DNA of 64,000 bases from Terrimesophilobacter mesophilus (GCF_014200375.1 NZ_JACHBP010000001.1:1984001-2048000), one strand, 5' to 3'; positions 7,912-16,962 are shown, counted from the stretch's first letter. The notes: generated from the letters alone by a model not told the origin. Numbers and translations are program-made.

Positions 7912-8889
7912 GTGTCCGGCATCAAGATCACCGGCCAGAAAAGACTCGTCATCGTTTCCGGGCGCGGTTACCCGGAGCTCGCCCAGCAGATCGCCGACGA
8001 GCTCGGCAGCGAACTGGTGCCGACGGATGCGCGCACTTTCGCGAACGGCGAGATCTACGCGCGGTACGACGAGAGCGTCCGCGGATGCGATGCGTTCGTC
8101 ATCCAGTCGCACACGACCCCGATCAACGAGTGGCTCATGGAGCAGCTCGTCATGGTGGATGCGCTCAAGCGCGCCTCTGCGAAGCGCATCACGGTCGTCG
8201 CACCGTTTTATCCGTATGCCCGCCAGGACAAGAAGGGTCGCGGCCGCGAGCCGATCTCGGCTCGACTCGTCGCGGACCTGTTCAAGGCCGCCGGCGCGGA
8301 CCGGATCATGAGTGTCGACCTGCACGCCGCGCAGATCCAGGGCTTCTTCGACGGGCCGGTCGATCACCTGTTCGCGATGCCGGTGCTGCTCGAGCACTTC
8401 CGCACGACACTCGATACCTCGAACCTCACGGTCGTCTCGCCGGACATGGGGCGCGTGCGCGTCGCGGACATCTGGAGCGACAAGCTCGGCTCGCCGCTCG
8501 CGATCATCCACAAGCGGCGGGACCCGCTCGTGCCCAACAAGGTGACGGTGCACGACATCGTCGGTGATGTGAAGGGCAGGGTGTGCCTCATCGTCGACGA
8601 CATGATCGACACCGGTGGCACCATCGTGAAGGCGTCGGAGGCGCTCAAGGCGGCCGGCGCGCTCAGCGTCGTCGTCGCGGCGACGCATGCGATCTTCTCG
8701 GAGCCTGCGTCGACGATCCTGCAGTCCGAGTTCATCGACTCCGTCGTGGTGACTGACACGCTCCCGGTGCCGGCGTCCAAGCGCTTCGAGTCCCTGACCG
8801 TGCTGTCGATCGCTCCGCTGCTCGCGCGCGCCATCCACGAGGTGTTCGATGACGGATCGGTGACCTCGATGTTCGACGGGGCCGCGTAG
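7912..8889 (+). CDS. prs: Ribose-phosphate pyrophosphokinase
   Basis: 325 residues, GTG start 36 bases after glmU. The family makes PRPP from ribose 5-phosphate and ATP. Motifs: SGRGYPELAQQIADELG and NGEIYARY near the N-terminus, the ATP-loop region APFYPYARQDKKGRGREPIS, metal site SVDLHAAQIQGFF, and the PRPP-binding VDDMIDTGGTI near residue 225. Adjacent to glmU as in most actinobacteria, and likely co-transcribed with it. Confidence 0.97.
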   Translation: MSGIKITGQKRLVIVSGRGYPELAQQIADELGSELVPTDARTFANGEIYARYDESVRGCDAFVIQSHTTPINEWLMEQLVMVDALKRASAKRITVVAPFYPYARQDKKGRGREPISARLVADLFKAAGADRIMSVDLHAAQIQGFFDGPVDHLFAMPVLLEHFRTTLDTSNLTVVSPDMGRVRVADIWSDKLGSPLAIIHKRRDPLVPNKVTVHDIVGDVKGRVCLIVDDMIDTGGTIVKASEALKAAGALSVVVAATHAIFSEPASTILQSEFIDSVVVTDTLPVPASKRFESLTVLSIAPLLARAIHEVFDDGSVTSMFDGAA

Positions 8890-8970
8890 TCGTCGCCCCA
8901 TTCCGCTGCACTCTTCCTACGGTGCTTATCAAGCGATAACATTTCCTGACGCTATCGGGAAGGTTGACTC

Positions 8971-9489
8971 ATGGGCTTGTTCAGCGGTCTGAAGAAGATG
9001 TTCGACACGGGTGGGATCGGGCTCTCGATCGAGGCACCGAAGGAGTTCGACTGGGCGCAGGGTTCGATCCCGGTCACCGTGACCATCACGGGTCACGAGA
9101 GTGAACAGCGAACGGTGACCTCCCTCGACTTCGAGTTCGAGGATGAGGGGACCAGTCCCGGTTCGATCGGCAATCGGCCGAGCTCGACGAACGCGCGCGA
9201 GAGGAACGGCAGCAAGGTTCGTGTGCTCTGGAGCCGCGACGAGCCGATATCCCTCGAGCCGGGCGAGGTCAAGGTCATCGAGGTCGCCGTGCCGATAGTC
9301 GCGGCGACTCCGGATGCGGCCGATTCGGTTCTCAATGCTCTCGACGTGACCCTCACGGCACTCTCCGGCTCGCTCAGTTTCGGCGCGGCCTGGTACGTCT
9401 TGTCGGTCGCGGCCCCGGTGGAGGGCGCGAAGGCGCGTCGAACGGCATCCGACCGCCTGCGCGGTCGCGGCGAGGTGCGCGTGCGCTAG
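8971..9489 (+). CDS. Hypothetical protein, possible arrestin-like beta-sandwich
   Basis: 172 residues, ATG preceded by GGGAAGG. It starts MGLFSGLKKMF and is then rich in alternating beta strands (GSIPVTVTITG, RTVTSLDFEFED, SLEPGEVKVIEVAVPI), a layout that recalls arrestin/Spo0M-like sandwiches. There is no signal peptide, membrane segment or catalytic motif. The arrestin comparison is an impression from strand pattern only. Its end overlaps the convergent gene by four bases. Confidence 0.6.
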   Translation: MGLFSGLKKMFDTGGIGLSIEAPKEFDWAQGSIPVTVTITGHESEQRTVTSLDFEFEDEGTSPGSIGNRPSSTNARERNGSKVRVLWSRDEPISLEPGEVKVIEVAVPIVAATPDAADSVLNALDVTLTALSGSLSFGAAWYVLSVAAPVEGAKARRTASDRLRGRGEVRVR

Positions 9490-9827
9490 GTGTTCGTGCC
9501 CGCCGGGATGGAGACCTCGCCCGGGATGAGGCCGAGCGAGACGACGAACATGGTTCCGGTGAACCCGCCGACGGAGTAGCACTGCCAGCCGAGACCGCCC
9601 TGGCCGAAGAGTTGGAAGCGCGCGGCCGAACTCGTCGCATCCGGTACCGCGTAGGCGACGGCGCGCGCGCAGGCATCGGATGCTGTCGCCGCGCTCACGG
9701 TGACGAGGTTGGCGAGGATGGGCAGCACCATGGCCGCGACCGCGATGATGACGAACACGCGCAGCATCCGCCGCCGCCGGACGCTGTAATAGGGGCGGTC
9801 TTCGATATCGCTGTCGGCGGCATCCAT
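9486..9827 (-). CDS. Small single-pass membrane protein, unknown
   Basis: 113 residues if started at the ATG complementary to 9825-9827; the frame stays open 36 codons further up but that part looks non-coding. A positively charged RRRR stretch precedes one strong membrane helix (VFVIIAVAAMVLPILANLV). The roughly 65-residue outer part has two Cys (ACARA, WQCYS) that could pair. No family recognised. Confidence 0.5.
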   Translation of the reverse strand: MDAADSDIEDRPYYSVRRRRMLRVFVIIAVAAMVLPILANLVTVSAATASDACARAVAYAVPDATSSAARFQLFGQGGLGWQCYSVGGFTGTMFVVSLGLIPGEVSIPAGTNT

Positions 9828-9954
9828 CGGACCATCTTCCCACTGAACGAATTCGAAGGAGTTCCGCGAGCGAACGGCCCCGGCGAGTACTTTCCGCGCC
9901 GCTGAGGCTCGTTCTCCTTCGTTTTCGTTCACCACAGCCCACTAAGGTGTGCGC

Positions 9955-11202
9955 ATGACCACACTGCAACGCCGCCTCGGGACCGGTGGGGCGGTCGTCA
10001 TCGGCCTCGCGTCGATGATGGGCGCCGGTGTGTTCTTCGTGTGGGCGCCGGCGGCGCAGGCGGCCGGCAGCGGGCTGATCGTCGGCCTCGTGATCGCCGG
10101 TCTCGTCGCCACCCTGAATGCGCTTAGCTCCGCACAGCTCGCCATGGTGCATCCGGTGTCCGGAGGCACGTACGCCTACGCGCGCGCCACGGTCGGCCCG
10201 TGGACGGGGTTCGCCGCAGGATGGCTGTTCCTCGCGGGCAAGACCGCATCGGTCGGAGCCATCGCACTCGTGGCGGGCGGATACCTCTGGCCGGAGTATG
10301 CGCGGGCCGTCGCGATCGCCGCGGTGGTGGTGTTCGCCGTCATCAACATGACGGGGATCCGCTCTACCGCCGCCGTGAGCACCGTCATCGTCGCGATCGT
10401 CTTCGTCGGACTCGGTGCCATGGTCGTCGCCGCACTCGGGAAGTTCCCGGCGACTCCGCCCATCGGGGTGTTCAACGGCGGAGTATTCGGAATCCTCCAG
10501 TCGGCCGGGCTGCTCTTCTTCTGTTTCGCCGGGTATGCGCGGATGGCGACGCTGGGCGAGGAGGTGCGCGAACCCAACCGCACCATCCCGCGGGCCATTC
10601 TGGCCGCCCTCGCGATCGTGCTCGTCGTGTACGCGTTCGTCGGCGCGCTCTGCCTCCTGGTGCTCGGTCCGGATGCCCTGGCTGCTTCGGTCGCCCCCCT
10701 CGCCGACCTGGTCGGCGCCGCCTCTCCGCTCGGGGCCGTAGTCCGGGTGGTTGCGGGCATCGCGTGCCTCGGATCCCTCGTCGGCATCCTCGCGGGGCTC
10801 AGCCGCACCTCCCTCGCGATGGCGCGCGAGCGGGACCTGCCCCCGGCGCTTGCTTTCATCTCAGGCCGAACGCACGCGCCGATGATCGCGGAGGCGACCT
10901 TCGCGGTGCTCGCGATCGTGGGCATCCTGGTCCTCGATCCGGCCAGGCTCGTCGGTTTCTCCTCCTGCGCGGTGCTCGTCTATTACGGGATCGCGCACCT
11001 GTCGGCATTCCGCCAACCGGTGGGGGAGCGCTGGCTGCCTCGCGTCGTTCAGGTGGTGGGGATGGCGGGCTGCCTGCTGTTGGCCGTCACGCTGCCGTGG
11101 CAGGCGGTCGTCTATGCGGCCGGTGTGCTGGCGATCGGCATGGTCCTGCGGATGATGCGCCGCACTACTGGTGACCGTGACTCTCACCGGTCACAAGACT
11201 GA
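9955..11202 (+). CDS. APC-family amino acid permease
   Basis: 415 residues from ATG 9955 (AAGG seven bases upstream). About twelve membrane helices. The first has the APC signature GLASMMGAGVFF followed by a small-residue rich segment, and a later loop has RTHAPMIAE. Substrate is not predictable from this. The 3' end overlaps a minus-strand reading that looks protein-like (see 11165-11338). Confidence 0.85.
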   Translation: MTTLQRRLGTGGAVVIGLASMMGAGVFFVWAPAAQAAGSGLIVGLVIAGLVATLNALSSAQLAMVHPVSGGTYAYARATVGPWTGFAAGWLFLAGKTASVGAIALVAGGYLWPEYARAVAIAAVVVFAVINMTGIRSTAAVSTVIVAIVFVGLGAMVVAALGKFPATPPIGVFNGGVFGILQSAGLLFFCFAGYARMATLGEEVREPNRTIPRAILAALAIVLVVYAFVGALCLLVLGPDALAASVAPLADLVGAASPLGAVVRVVAGIACLGSLVGILAGLSRTSLAMARERDLPPALAFISGRTHAPMIAEATFAVLAIVGILVLDPARLVGFSSCAVLVYYGIAHLSAFRQPVGERWLPRVVQVVGMAGCLLLAVTLPWQAVVYAAGVLAIGMVLRMMRRTTGDRDSHRSQD

Positions 11203-11338
11203 GCCTAGACATCCAGATGCCGGTGTCGAAGGGCACGTCGAAGCGCATCCGCAACTCCGGCGGTGTGAGGTTCGGCGCCAGCGGGTTCAACATCTCCGTG
11301 GGGTGACCTCCGTAACCACGGAAGCGCCGGGTCGCTAC
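11165..11338 (-). other. Unassigned protein-like sequence, possible gene remnant
   Basis: Between the permease and the KDG kinase the minus strand has an open frame with unusually protein-like composition (GYGGHPTEMLNPLAPN, then PELRMRFDVPFDTGIWM). Only a 42-residue ORF with an internal ATG (11293) is possible, and it overlaps the permease end. The frame has a TAG immediately upstream, near the kinase stop. It may be the C-terminal remnant of a deleted gene. I do not recognise the family. Confidence 0.3.
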
Positions 11339-12285
11339 CTAGTCACCGGCTCCGTCGACCCCAGGAGCGCGAGCTCGGTGCGCCGGGGCGACCCCTCCCA
11401 ATCACCGTCGACCGTACAGGCGTACGCACCAACCGCGACTGCGGTTGACAGGCGGGTCGGCACGCTCTCCCCGAGCAGGAAGTCGGCCAGGTAGCCGGCG
11501 ACGAACGCATCGCCGGCGCCGACCGTGTCGACAACGGTCACGGGGATCGCCGCCCGTCGATGGCTGATCCCGTCGACGACCGCCACGGCACCCTTGTCGC
11601 CGAGTTTGATGATCGCCTGCCCGGCACCCAGCGCGACCAGCCGTTCGGCAAGGCGTATCGGGTCGTCGCTCTCTCCGACCAGGATGGCGGCCTCGTCGTC
11701 GCCTGCGAACACGATGTCGGCCAGGGGCACGATGCGACGGTAGGCGTCCGCGGCTTCGGCGCGCGACCAGAGCGAGCCACGGAAATTGAGGTCGAAGGAG
11801 ACGGTGACTCCGGCATCTTTCGCGAGGCGGACCGCCTCGAAGATCGCCTCGGACATTCCATCCGACAGGGCGAGGGAGATCCCGGTGACGTGAAGCAGGG
11901 CGGCACTGCGAATGATGGCAGGATCGATGTCGCGCACGCCGAGCCCGGAACCCGCGTTGCCGCGTCGGTAGTACCAGACCCGGGTATCGGCGCTCGTGCG
12001 GCGTTCCTTGAGCATGAGTCCCGTCGGTGCTTCCGGGTCCCGGATGGCGGCCACGGTCACCCCCTCCGCGGTGATCTCGCGGGCGATCAGGTCGCCGAGC
12101 GGGTCCAACCCGATTCGGCCGACCCAGGTGGCGTCGGCTCCGAGCCTGCTCAGCGCGATCGCCACGTTGCTCTCCGAGCCGCCGATGCCGAGCGTCATGG
12201 TGTGACTGTGCTGGAGCGGACCGTAGCGGGTCGACCCGAGCAGCGCCATGGTCTCCCCGATCGTGACCACGCCGTGCCCGGTCAT
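11335..12285 (-). CDS. kdgK: 2-keto-3-deoxygluconate kinase (PfkB family)
   Basis: 316 residues with the ribokinase fold. N-terminal GETMALLGSTRYGPL and GGSESNVAIALSRLGADATWVGRIG give the substrate-binding signature typical of KDG kinases, and the C-terminal PfkB motif DTVGAGDAFVAGYLADFL carries the catalytic Asp. It would phosphorylate 2-keto-3-deoxygluconate to KDPG. The ATG overlaps the stop of the KDPG aldolase gene (ATGA), so the two consecutive steps are translationally coupled. Last gene of a minus-strand sugar-acid operon. Confidence 0.9.
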   Translation of the reverse strand: MTGHGVVTIGETMALLGSTRYGPLQHSHTMTLGIGGSESNVAIALSRLGADATWVGRIGLDPLGDLIAREITAEGVTVAAIRDPEAPTGLMLKERRTSADTRVWYYRRGNAGSGLGVRDIDPAIIRSAALLHVTGISLALSDGMSEAIFEAVRLAKDAGVTVSFDLNFRGSLWSRAEAADAYRRIVPLADIVFAGDDEAAILVGESDDPIRLAERLVALGAGQAIIKLGDKGAVAVVDGISHRRAAIPVTVVDTVGAGDAFVAGYLADFLLGESVPTRLSTAVAVGAYACTVDGDWEGSPRRTELALLGSTEPVTR

Positions 12286-12941
12286 GCCTGGCTCCGTTGG
12301 GTGCGCGCGAGCGCGACGACCCTGGCCGCGCGTTCTGCGAGCGCTTCGAGGGATCCGCCAGAGAGCGCATCGCCGATCAGTGGCCCGCCGAGACTCACCG
12401 CGGTCGCCCCCGCGGACAGCCAGGCAGGGACGTCGTCGAGCAGGACCCCTCCGGACGGCACGAAGCGCAGCTCGGGAAACGGCCCTCTCAGGTGGTTTCC
12501 GTACTGAGGGCCGACCGTCTCCGCGGGAAAGATCTTCACCGCGGTCGCTCCGGCCTGCCAGGCGGACTGCAGCTCAGTGGGCGTGAGTCCGCCGGGGTAG
12601 ACGGGCAACCCGTGCCGAAGGGCGAGTGCGATCACCTCCACGTTGACCACGGGAGTGACCAGGTAAGCCGCGCCCGCGTCGATGGCACGCTGAGCCTGGT
12701 CGAGATCGGTGATCGTTCCGACGCCGATCTCGATGCCCGGGCCGGCGTGGGCATCGAGCCTCGGCAGAAGCTCGATCGTGTTCGGCGTGCTCAGGGTCAG
12801 CTCGATTGACCGGATACCGTTCTCCGCGAGGGTGTCGACGACCGGACCGTAGTCGGCAGCATCCTTCGCGCGCAGCACCGCGATGATCGGGGTATCACGC
12901 AGTGTTGCGGATGGATCGGTCCTGGTGATCGGGCTGGTCAT
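12282..12941 (-). CDS. eda: KDPG/KHG aldolase
   Basis: 219 residues, class I aldolase of the Eda family. The pattern of Glu in SIELTLSTP and GVGTITDL matches the family, and the Schiff-base Lys is in ATAVKIFPAE. It cleaves KDPG to pyruvate and glyceraldehyde 3-phosphate. The start at 12941 was chosen because GAAGGAG lies five bases before this ATG; the in-frame GTG two codons upstream overlaps that site. Coupled to kdgK. Confidence 0.92.
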   Translation of the reverse strand: MTSPITRTDPSATLRDTPIIAVLRAKDAADYGPVVDTLAENGIRSIELTLSTPNTIELLPRLDAHAGPGIEIGVGTITDLDQAQRAIDAGAAYLVTPVVNVEVIALALRHGLPVYPGGLTPTELQSAWQAGATAVKIFPAETVGPQYGNHLRGPFPELRFVPSGGVLLDDVPAWLSAGATAVSLGGPLIGDALSGGSLEALAERAARVVALARTQRSQA

Positions 12942-13000
12942 GCTCACTCCTTCATCGACGGCTGCCGTGCGTCTTCACGCCAATCCCTGCAGGGTAACAA

Positions 13001-13873
13001 TTAGTGAGTTTCCACCGAGACCGTCGCCCGCATGGAATGACGCTCGCCCGGCGCGAGTGTGATTCGTGATTCGCCGATATTGGCAGTCTCGAAGCACACC
13101 ATCTGGGGCCAGCCGTCGTCGCTGAAGTCCTCCATCGCCCGAGCCTTGTCCGGGCCCGGATTCCAGAGCACCGCACCATCCGACCCATCGGAGGCGACGG
13201 CGATCACGCGGTGGTTGTCCGAATCCTCGATCCGAGCTGTCGTCACTGTCGGGTAGCGGCGGTCGACGGCGGTTCCGAGCTGCACGGGAGCCTCCTCCCG
13301 CCCGGAGGCAGAACTGCTGAAGAACTGGTGCCCCTCAAGACCGTGGACCCGTGTCGAGAGGACGTTGCCGATCGCGTAGTAGTTGTGGAGTGCGGCCTCG
13401 AAGCTGAAATCGACGGTGTCGAGGTTCACGACCTCGAACTCGAGCCGCAACTCTGAGCCGATCGTGACCGTGTAGATCGCCTCGAATCGATGGGGCCACA
13501 CGGATGCCCGCGTCTGCTCGGTATCACTGAGCCTGAACACGAGACTCGACGCAGGACCGTGCTCGCTCGCCTCGGTGAGCGCCCAGGTCGACAGGCGTGC
13601 AAAACCATGCTGTGGTGCCTCCGGGTGATCGGCGTGCAGGCCGAACCAGGGGAAGCAGATCGGGACTCCGCCACGGATCGGGCTGTTCTCGGCGAACCGG
13701 CTCGCGTCGCTCATCCACAGCACCGGGCTCTGCCCGGCCGGCGTCCATGACGTGAGGTGTGCGCCGTGGAGAAAGACCTCGCCGGTTCCCCCGGCGGCGC
13801 TCACACGCAAGAGGGGGAGTCCTCCCGGCCCGGTGAGCAACCGTACTGATGGAGGCAGAGCTGGTGTCGGCAT
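13001..13873 (-). CDS. D-hexose-6-phosphate mutarotase (YeaD-like aldose epimerase)
   Basis: 290 residues, galactose-mutarotase-like beta fold. Typical YeaD motifs include FLHGAHLTSW, SPIRGGVPICFPWFG, the catalytic His in PQHGFARLSTW and GWPQMVCFETANI. It interconverts alpha and beta hexose 6-phosphates. A GAAAGG site precedes the ATG, and only nine bases separate it from gnd, so it feeds the 6-phosphogluconate branch of the same operon. Confidence 0.9.
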   Translation of the reverse strand: MPTPALPPSVRLLTGPGGLPLLRVSAAGGTGEVFLHGAHLTSWTPAGQSPVLWMSDASRFAENSPIRGGVPICFPWFGLHADHPEAPQHGFARLSTWALTEASEHGPASSLVFRLSDTEQTRASVWPHRFEAIYTVTIGSELRLEFEVVNLDTVDFSFEAALHNYYAIGNVLSTRVHGLEGHQFFSSSASGREEAPVQLGTAVDRRYPTVTTARIEDSDNHRVIAVASDGSDGAVLWNPGPDKARAMEDFSDDGWPQMVCFETANIGESRITLAPGERHSMRATVSVETH

Positions 13874-13882
13874 CTGTACCTT

Positions 13883-15340
13883 TCAGTGAGTGTCGACTGC
13901 TTCGATTTCGCTGCGGTCGCCGCTCCACAGCGTGTGGAAAGCTCCCGGACCATCGATTCGCTTGTAGGTGTGCGCGCCGAAGAAGTCTCGCTGCCCCTGC
14001 ACGAGCGCAGCGGGTAGGCGGTCGGCGCGCAGGCCGTCGTAGTAGGCGAGCGACGACGAGAACGCAGGGGAGGGGATGCCTGCCTGGGCTGCCGCCGTGA
14101 CAACCCGACGCCAGGCGGCCTGGGCTTTCGTCACGGCGTCGCGGAAGTACGGCGCGGTGACGAGGGCGACGAGCCTAGGATCGGCGTCGTAGGCCTCGGT
14201 GATGCGGTTGAGGAACTGCGCCCGGATGATGCACCCGCCGCGCCAGATTTTCGCGATCGCGCCCTTCTTGATGTCCCAGTCGTACTCCTCAGCGCCGGCG
14301 ACGATCTCGTCGAAGCCTTGCGAGTAGGCGATGATCTTGGAGGCGTAGAGCGCCAGGCGCACGTCTTCGATGAAGGCATCAGCATCCGTGACCTGCCACG
14401 ACTCGCTCGGCCCGGGCAGGTCGGATGCCGCCTTGCGCTGGGCGGGCTTCGACGAGAGCGAGCGGGCGAAGACGGCCTCCGCTATGCCGGAGACAGGGAT
14501 GCCTAGGTCGAGTGCGGTTTGCACCGTCCAGGCACCGGTGCCCTTAGCCCCCGCCTCGTCAACGATGACGTCGACGAGTGGCCTGCCGGTCTTCGCGTCG
14601 ACCTGGCGCAACACCTCGGCGGTGATCTCGATGAGGTAGCTTTCGAGTTCACCCTTATTCCACGCGGCGAAGACCTCGGCGATCTCGGCGGGGCTCTTGC
14701 CGGTGCCGCGCCGGATCAGGTCGTAGGCCTCGGCGATGAGCTGCATGTCGGCGTACTCGATGCCGTTGTGGATCATTTTGACGAAGTGGCCTGCACCGTC
14801 GGTGCCGACGTGGGTGACGCACGGCTCACCCTCGGCGACCGCGGCGATTGAGCGGAGGATCGGCCCGAGCGTCTCCCACGATTCAGCGGAGCCGCCCGGC
14901 ATGATCGACGGCCCGAGAAGTGCTCCCTCCTCGCCGCCGGAGATGCCCGCTCCGACGAAGTTGATCCCGGTCTCGCGAATCGCCTTCTCGCGGCGGATCG
15001 TGTCGGTGAACAGGGCGTTGCCGCCGTCGACGATGATGTCGCCCGGTTCGAACACGGCGACGAGTTGGTCGATCACTGCATCCGTGCCGGCGCCAGCCTT
15101 GACCATGATGAGTGCGGTGCGCGGCTTCGACAGCGACGCGGCGAAGTCCTCGATCGACTCACTAGCCACAAATCCGGCCTCGGGATGCTCGTCAACCAGA
15201 TCGCGCGTCTTCTGCGGAGACCGGTTGTAGATCGCGACGGTATTGCCCTCGCGGCTCGCGAGGTTGCGCGCGAGGTTAGAGCCCATCACCGCGAGGCCCA
15301 CTACGCCGATGTTGGCCTGTGTTCCGCCTTGATGGCTCAT
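13883..15340 (-). CDS. gnd: 6-phosphogluconate dehydrogenase (decarboxylating)
   Basis: 485 residues, the long NADP-type Gnd. N-terminal Rossmann motif GVVGLAVMGSNLARNLASREG with NRSPQKT, then VDGGNALFTDTIRR, GAGISGGEEGALLGPSIMPGG and the catalytic HFVKMIHNGIEYADMQLIAEAY. The C-terminal tail LVQGQRDFFGAHTYKRID is also typical. It converts 6-phosphogluconate to ribulose 5-phosphate and CO2. It follows the gluconokinase gene by 41 bases and is probably co-transcribed. Confidence 0.97.
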   Translation of the reverse strand: MSHQGGTQANIGVVGLAVMGSNLARNLASREGNTVAIYNRSPQKTRDLVDEHPEAGFVASESIEDFAASLSKPRTALIMVKAGAGTDAVIDQLVAVFEPGDIIVDGGNALFTDTIRREKAIRETGINFVGAGISGGEEGALLGPSIMPGGSAESWETLGPILRSIAAVAEGEPCVTHVGTDGAGHFVKMIHNGIEYADMQLIAEAYDLIRRGTGKSPAEIAEVFAAWNKGELESYLIEITAEVLRQVDAKTGRPLVDVIVDEAGAKGTGAWTVQTALDLGIPVSGIAEAVFARSLSSKPAQRKAASDLPGPSESWQVTDADAFIEDVRLALYASKIIAYSQGFDEIVAGAEEYDWDIKKGAIAKIWRGGCIIRAQFLNRITEAYDADPRLVALVTAPYFRDAVTKAQAAWRRVVTAAAQAGIPSPAFSSSLAYYDGLRADRLPAALVQGQRDFFGAHTYKRIDGPGAFHTLWSGDRSEIEAVDTH

Positions 15341-15381
15341 GTCTTCTCCCCGGCTCGTTTCCCAACCTCAGATTATCGGTC

Positions 15382-15951
15382 TCAGAGATCTGACGCTGTC
15401 GCGGCCGAGTGCAGGGCTTTCGTAATGCTCGCGACCATGAGCGCCGGTGTTTGGAGGATGTCGACCCGGAGTCCAGACTCATCGTCCTGCAGCGGTTCGA
15501 GGCTCAGGTACTGAGATGTGAGCAGCGTCGGAGGCATGAATTCGTGCTTTCGATCGTTGATTCGTTTGTGAACAATCGGCATCGGGCCTTCGAGAAACAC
15601 GAAGTATGCGTCGTGAACGTGATCTCGCAGAACGTCGCGATACGAGCGTTTGAGCGCGGAACAAGCCATCACGATGCCGCGGTCCTGGGTGCGACTATCC
15701 TCGAGGCGGTGGCCGACGGCATCCAGCCATGGCCACCGGTCTTCGTCGTTGAGGGGCTGCCCAGCAGACATGAGTTCGACGTTCTGCTGAGGATGAAGCT
15801 CGTCTGCGTCGCAGAACTCGTATCCGAGAGTCTTCGCCAGCATTTGGCCGATAGTGCTTTTACCCGCGCCGGATACACCCATCACCACGATCGATCGAAG
15901 CGGATGGATTGACGCGGTGCCGTCACCATGTGTTTGGCGGATGTCGGTGAT
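15382..15951 (-). CDS. gntK: Gluconokinase (P-loop), probable ATC start
   Basis: P-loop GVSGAGKST, CDADELHP, DEDRWPWL and ACSALKRSYRD identify the GntK family, which makes 6-phosphogluconate from gluconate. The first ordinary in-frame starts (GTG 15888) would leave only three residues before GVSG, cutting the first beta strand, and no ribosome binding site precedes them. Upstream in frame, an ATC complementary to 15949-15951 lies eight bases after AAGGAG. It adds 21 residues and restores a normal SIVVMGVSG strand. I therefore set the start at ATC, giving 189 residues. A sequencing or mutational change from ATG is the alternative. First gene of the minus-strand operon, divergent from the GntR regulator. 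Confidence 0.85.
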   Translation of the reverse strand: MTDIRQTHGDGTASIHPLRSIVVMGVSGAGKSTIGQMLAKTLGYEFCDADELHPQQNVELMSAGQPLNDEDRWPWLDAVGHRLEDSRTQDRGIVMACSALKRSYRDVLRDHVHDAYFVFLEGPMPIVHKRINDRKHEFMPPTLLTSQYLSLEPLQDDESGLRVDILQTPALMVASITKALHSAATASDL

Positions 15952-16089
15952 GGTGCAAACTCCTTAGCCGTGGTCGGAGGTTCCCCTAGCGTGCTGATAC
16001 GGTCCTCAGATCGCGGGAAGGCAGGCCGTAGGCGAGCTACATGGCGACGCTTCAATGAGCTCGTTAAATAGCGACCATATTCGCATAAA

Positions 16090-16101
16090 GCATACTTATG
16101 C
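16090..16101 (-). promoter_or_regulatory. Candidate shared operator/promoter motif, copy 1
   Basis: The minus strand reads GCATAAGTATGC, a palindrome with arms GCATA and TATGC. The same 12-base pattern GYAWAARTATGC occurs at 16963-16974 and 23749-23760. It sits between the divergent gluconokinase operon and the GntR-type regulator gene. The TATGC part could alternatively be a -10 element (TATGCT) for the minus-strand operon. Confidence 0.45.
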
Positions 16102-16133
16102 AACTCTTGGACGTCGTCCCGTATCATCTGAGG

Positions 16134-16919
16134 GTGAGCAATGACACGAAGGATCCTGAGGCCAGCCAATCTGGATGGGGGCCAGTGACGGTGGTGGGCA
16201 GCGGACTTCACGCTCAGGTGCTCGAGCATCTCGGTCTTGCGATCTGCGGGCAAGAGCTCGCAACCGGCACGATCATGAAGATCGAGGATGTCGAGCGACA
16301 GTACGGAGTGTCGCGGTCGGTGATCAGGGAGAGCATTCGTGTTCTCGAGTCCATGGGCCTGGTGTCCTCCAGGCGTCGTGTCGGCGTGCTTGTCCTGGCC
16401 CCGAGCGAGTGGAACCTCTACGACCCCCAGGTGATCCGCTGGCGACTTGCTTCCGGTGCCAGAATCACTCAGCTGCGCTCTCTCACCGAGCTTCGGGCCG
16501 CGATCGAACCTGAGGCGGCCCGGTTGGCCGCCATCCGATCGCCCCTCACCAACGCGAGCGACCTCATGGGTCTTGCGGGGCAACTCTGGGCTGCAGGGGA
16601 AGCGGGTGATCAGGAATTGTTCCTTTCGCTCGACATTCAGTTCCACGGGCTTGTGCTCGCGAGCTCCGGCAACGAAATGTTCGCCAAGTTGCAGAGTCTG
16701 GTCAGTGAGGTGCTTGCTGGTCGAACGAATTACGGACTGATGCCGCAACACCCTCACGAGGAAGCTTTACAACTGCACGTTGACGTCGCGTCGGCGATTC
16801 AGCGGGGCGCACCCGACGCGGCTCAGGGTGCCATGCTGCGGATCATGCAGCGCACGATGAGCGAGATGGGTTCGATCTGGGATTCGCCCCATCAGAACCA
16901 GGATTTCATTCGCCGCTGA
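16134..16919 (+). CDS. GntR-family regulator, FadR subgroup
   Basis: 261 residues from GTG 16134; an in-frame ATG 16098 lies within the candidate operator and is less likely. The N-terminal winged helix includes MKIEDVERQYGVSRSVIRESIRVLESMGLVSSRRRVG, and the C-terminal all-helical FCD ligand domain includes RSLTELRAAIEPEAARLAA and a metal-site-like pattern of His (FHGLV, EEALQLHVDV). FadR-type regulators with an FCD domain often sense sugar acids. Its position between the gluconate operon and the transporter genes makes it the likely local regulator. Confidence 0.88.
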   Translation: MSNDTKDPEASQSGWGPVTVVGSGLHAQVLEHLGLAICGQELATGTIMKIEDVERQYGVSRSVIRESIRVLESMGLVSSRRRVGVLVLAPSEWNLYDPQVIRWRLASGARITQLRSLTELRAAIEPEAARLAAIRSPLTNASDLMGLAGQLWAAGEAGDQELFLSLDIQFHGLVLASSGNEMFAKLQSLVSEVLAGRTNYGLMPQHPHEEALQLHVDVASAIQRGAPDAAQGAMLRIMQRTMSEMGSIWDSPHQNQDFIRR

Positions 16920-16962
16920 TTCGCGTCGTGGCAAAGATAATATTCGCTTACCTCCAAGACTT

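Noticed and set aside
6487-8901. 804-codon minus-strand open frame
   Set aside because: It is antisense to glmU and prs, both unmistakable. The translation has no domain and a repetitive Arg/Asp composition.
15882-15951. Frameshift at the GATCGATC repeat in front of gluconokinase
   Set aside because: An ATG (around 15930) in another frame would read into the P-loop if the repeat were altered, but that ATG has no ribosome site, whereas the ATC start has AAGGAG and needs no frameshift.
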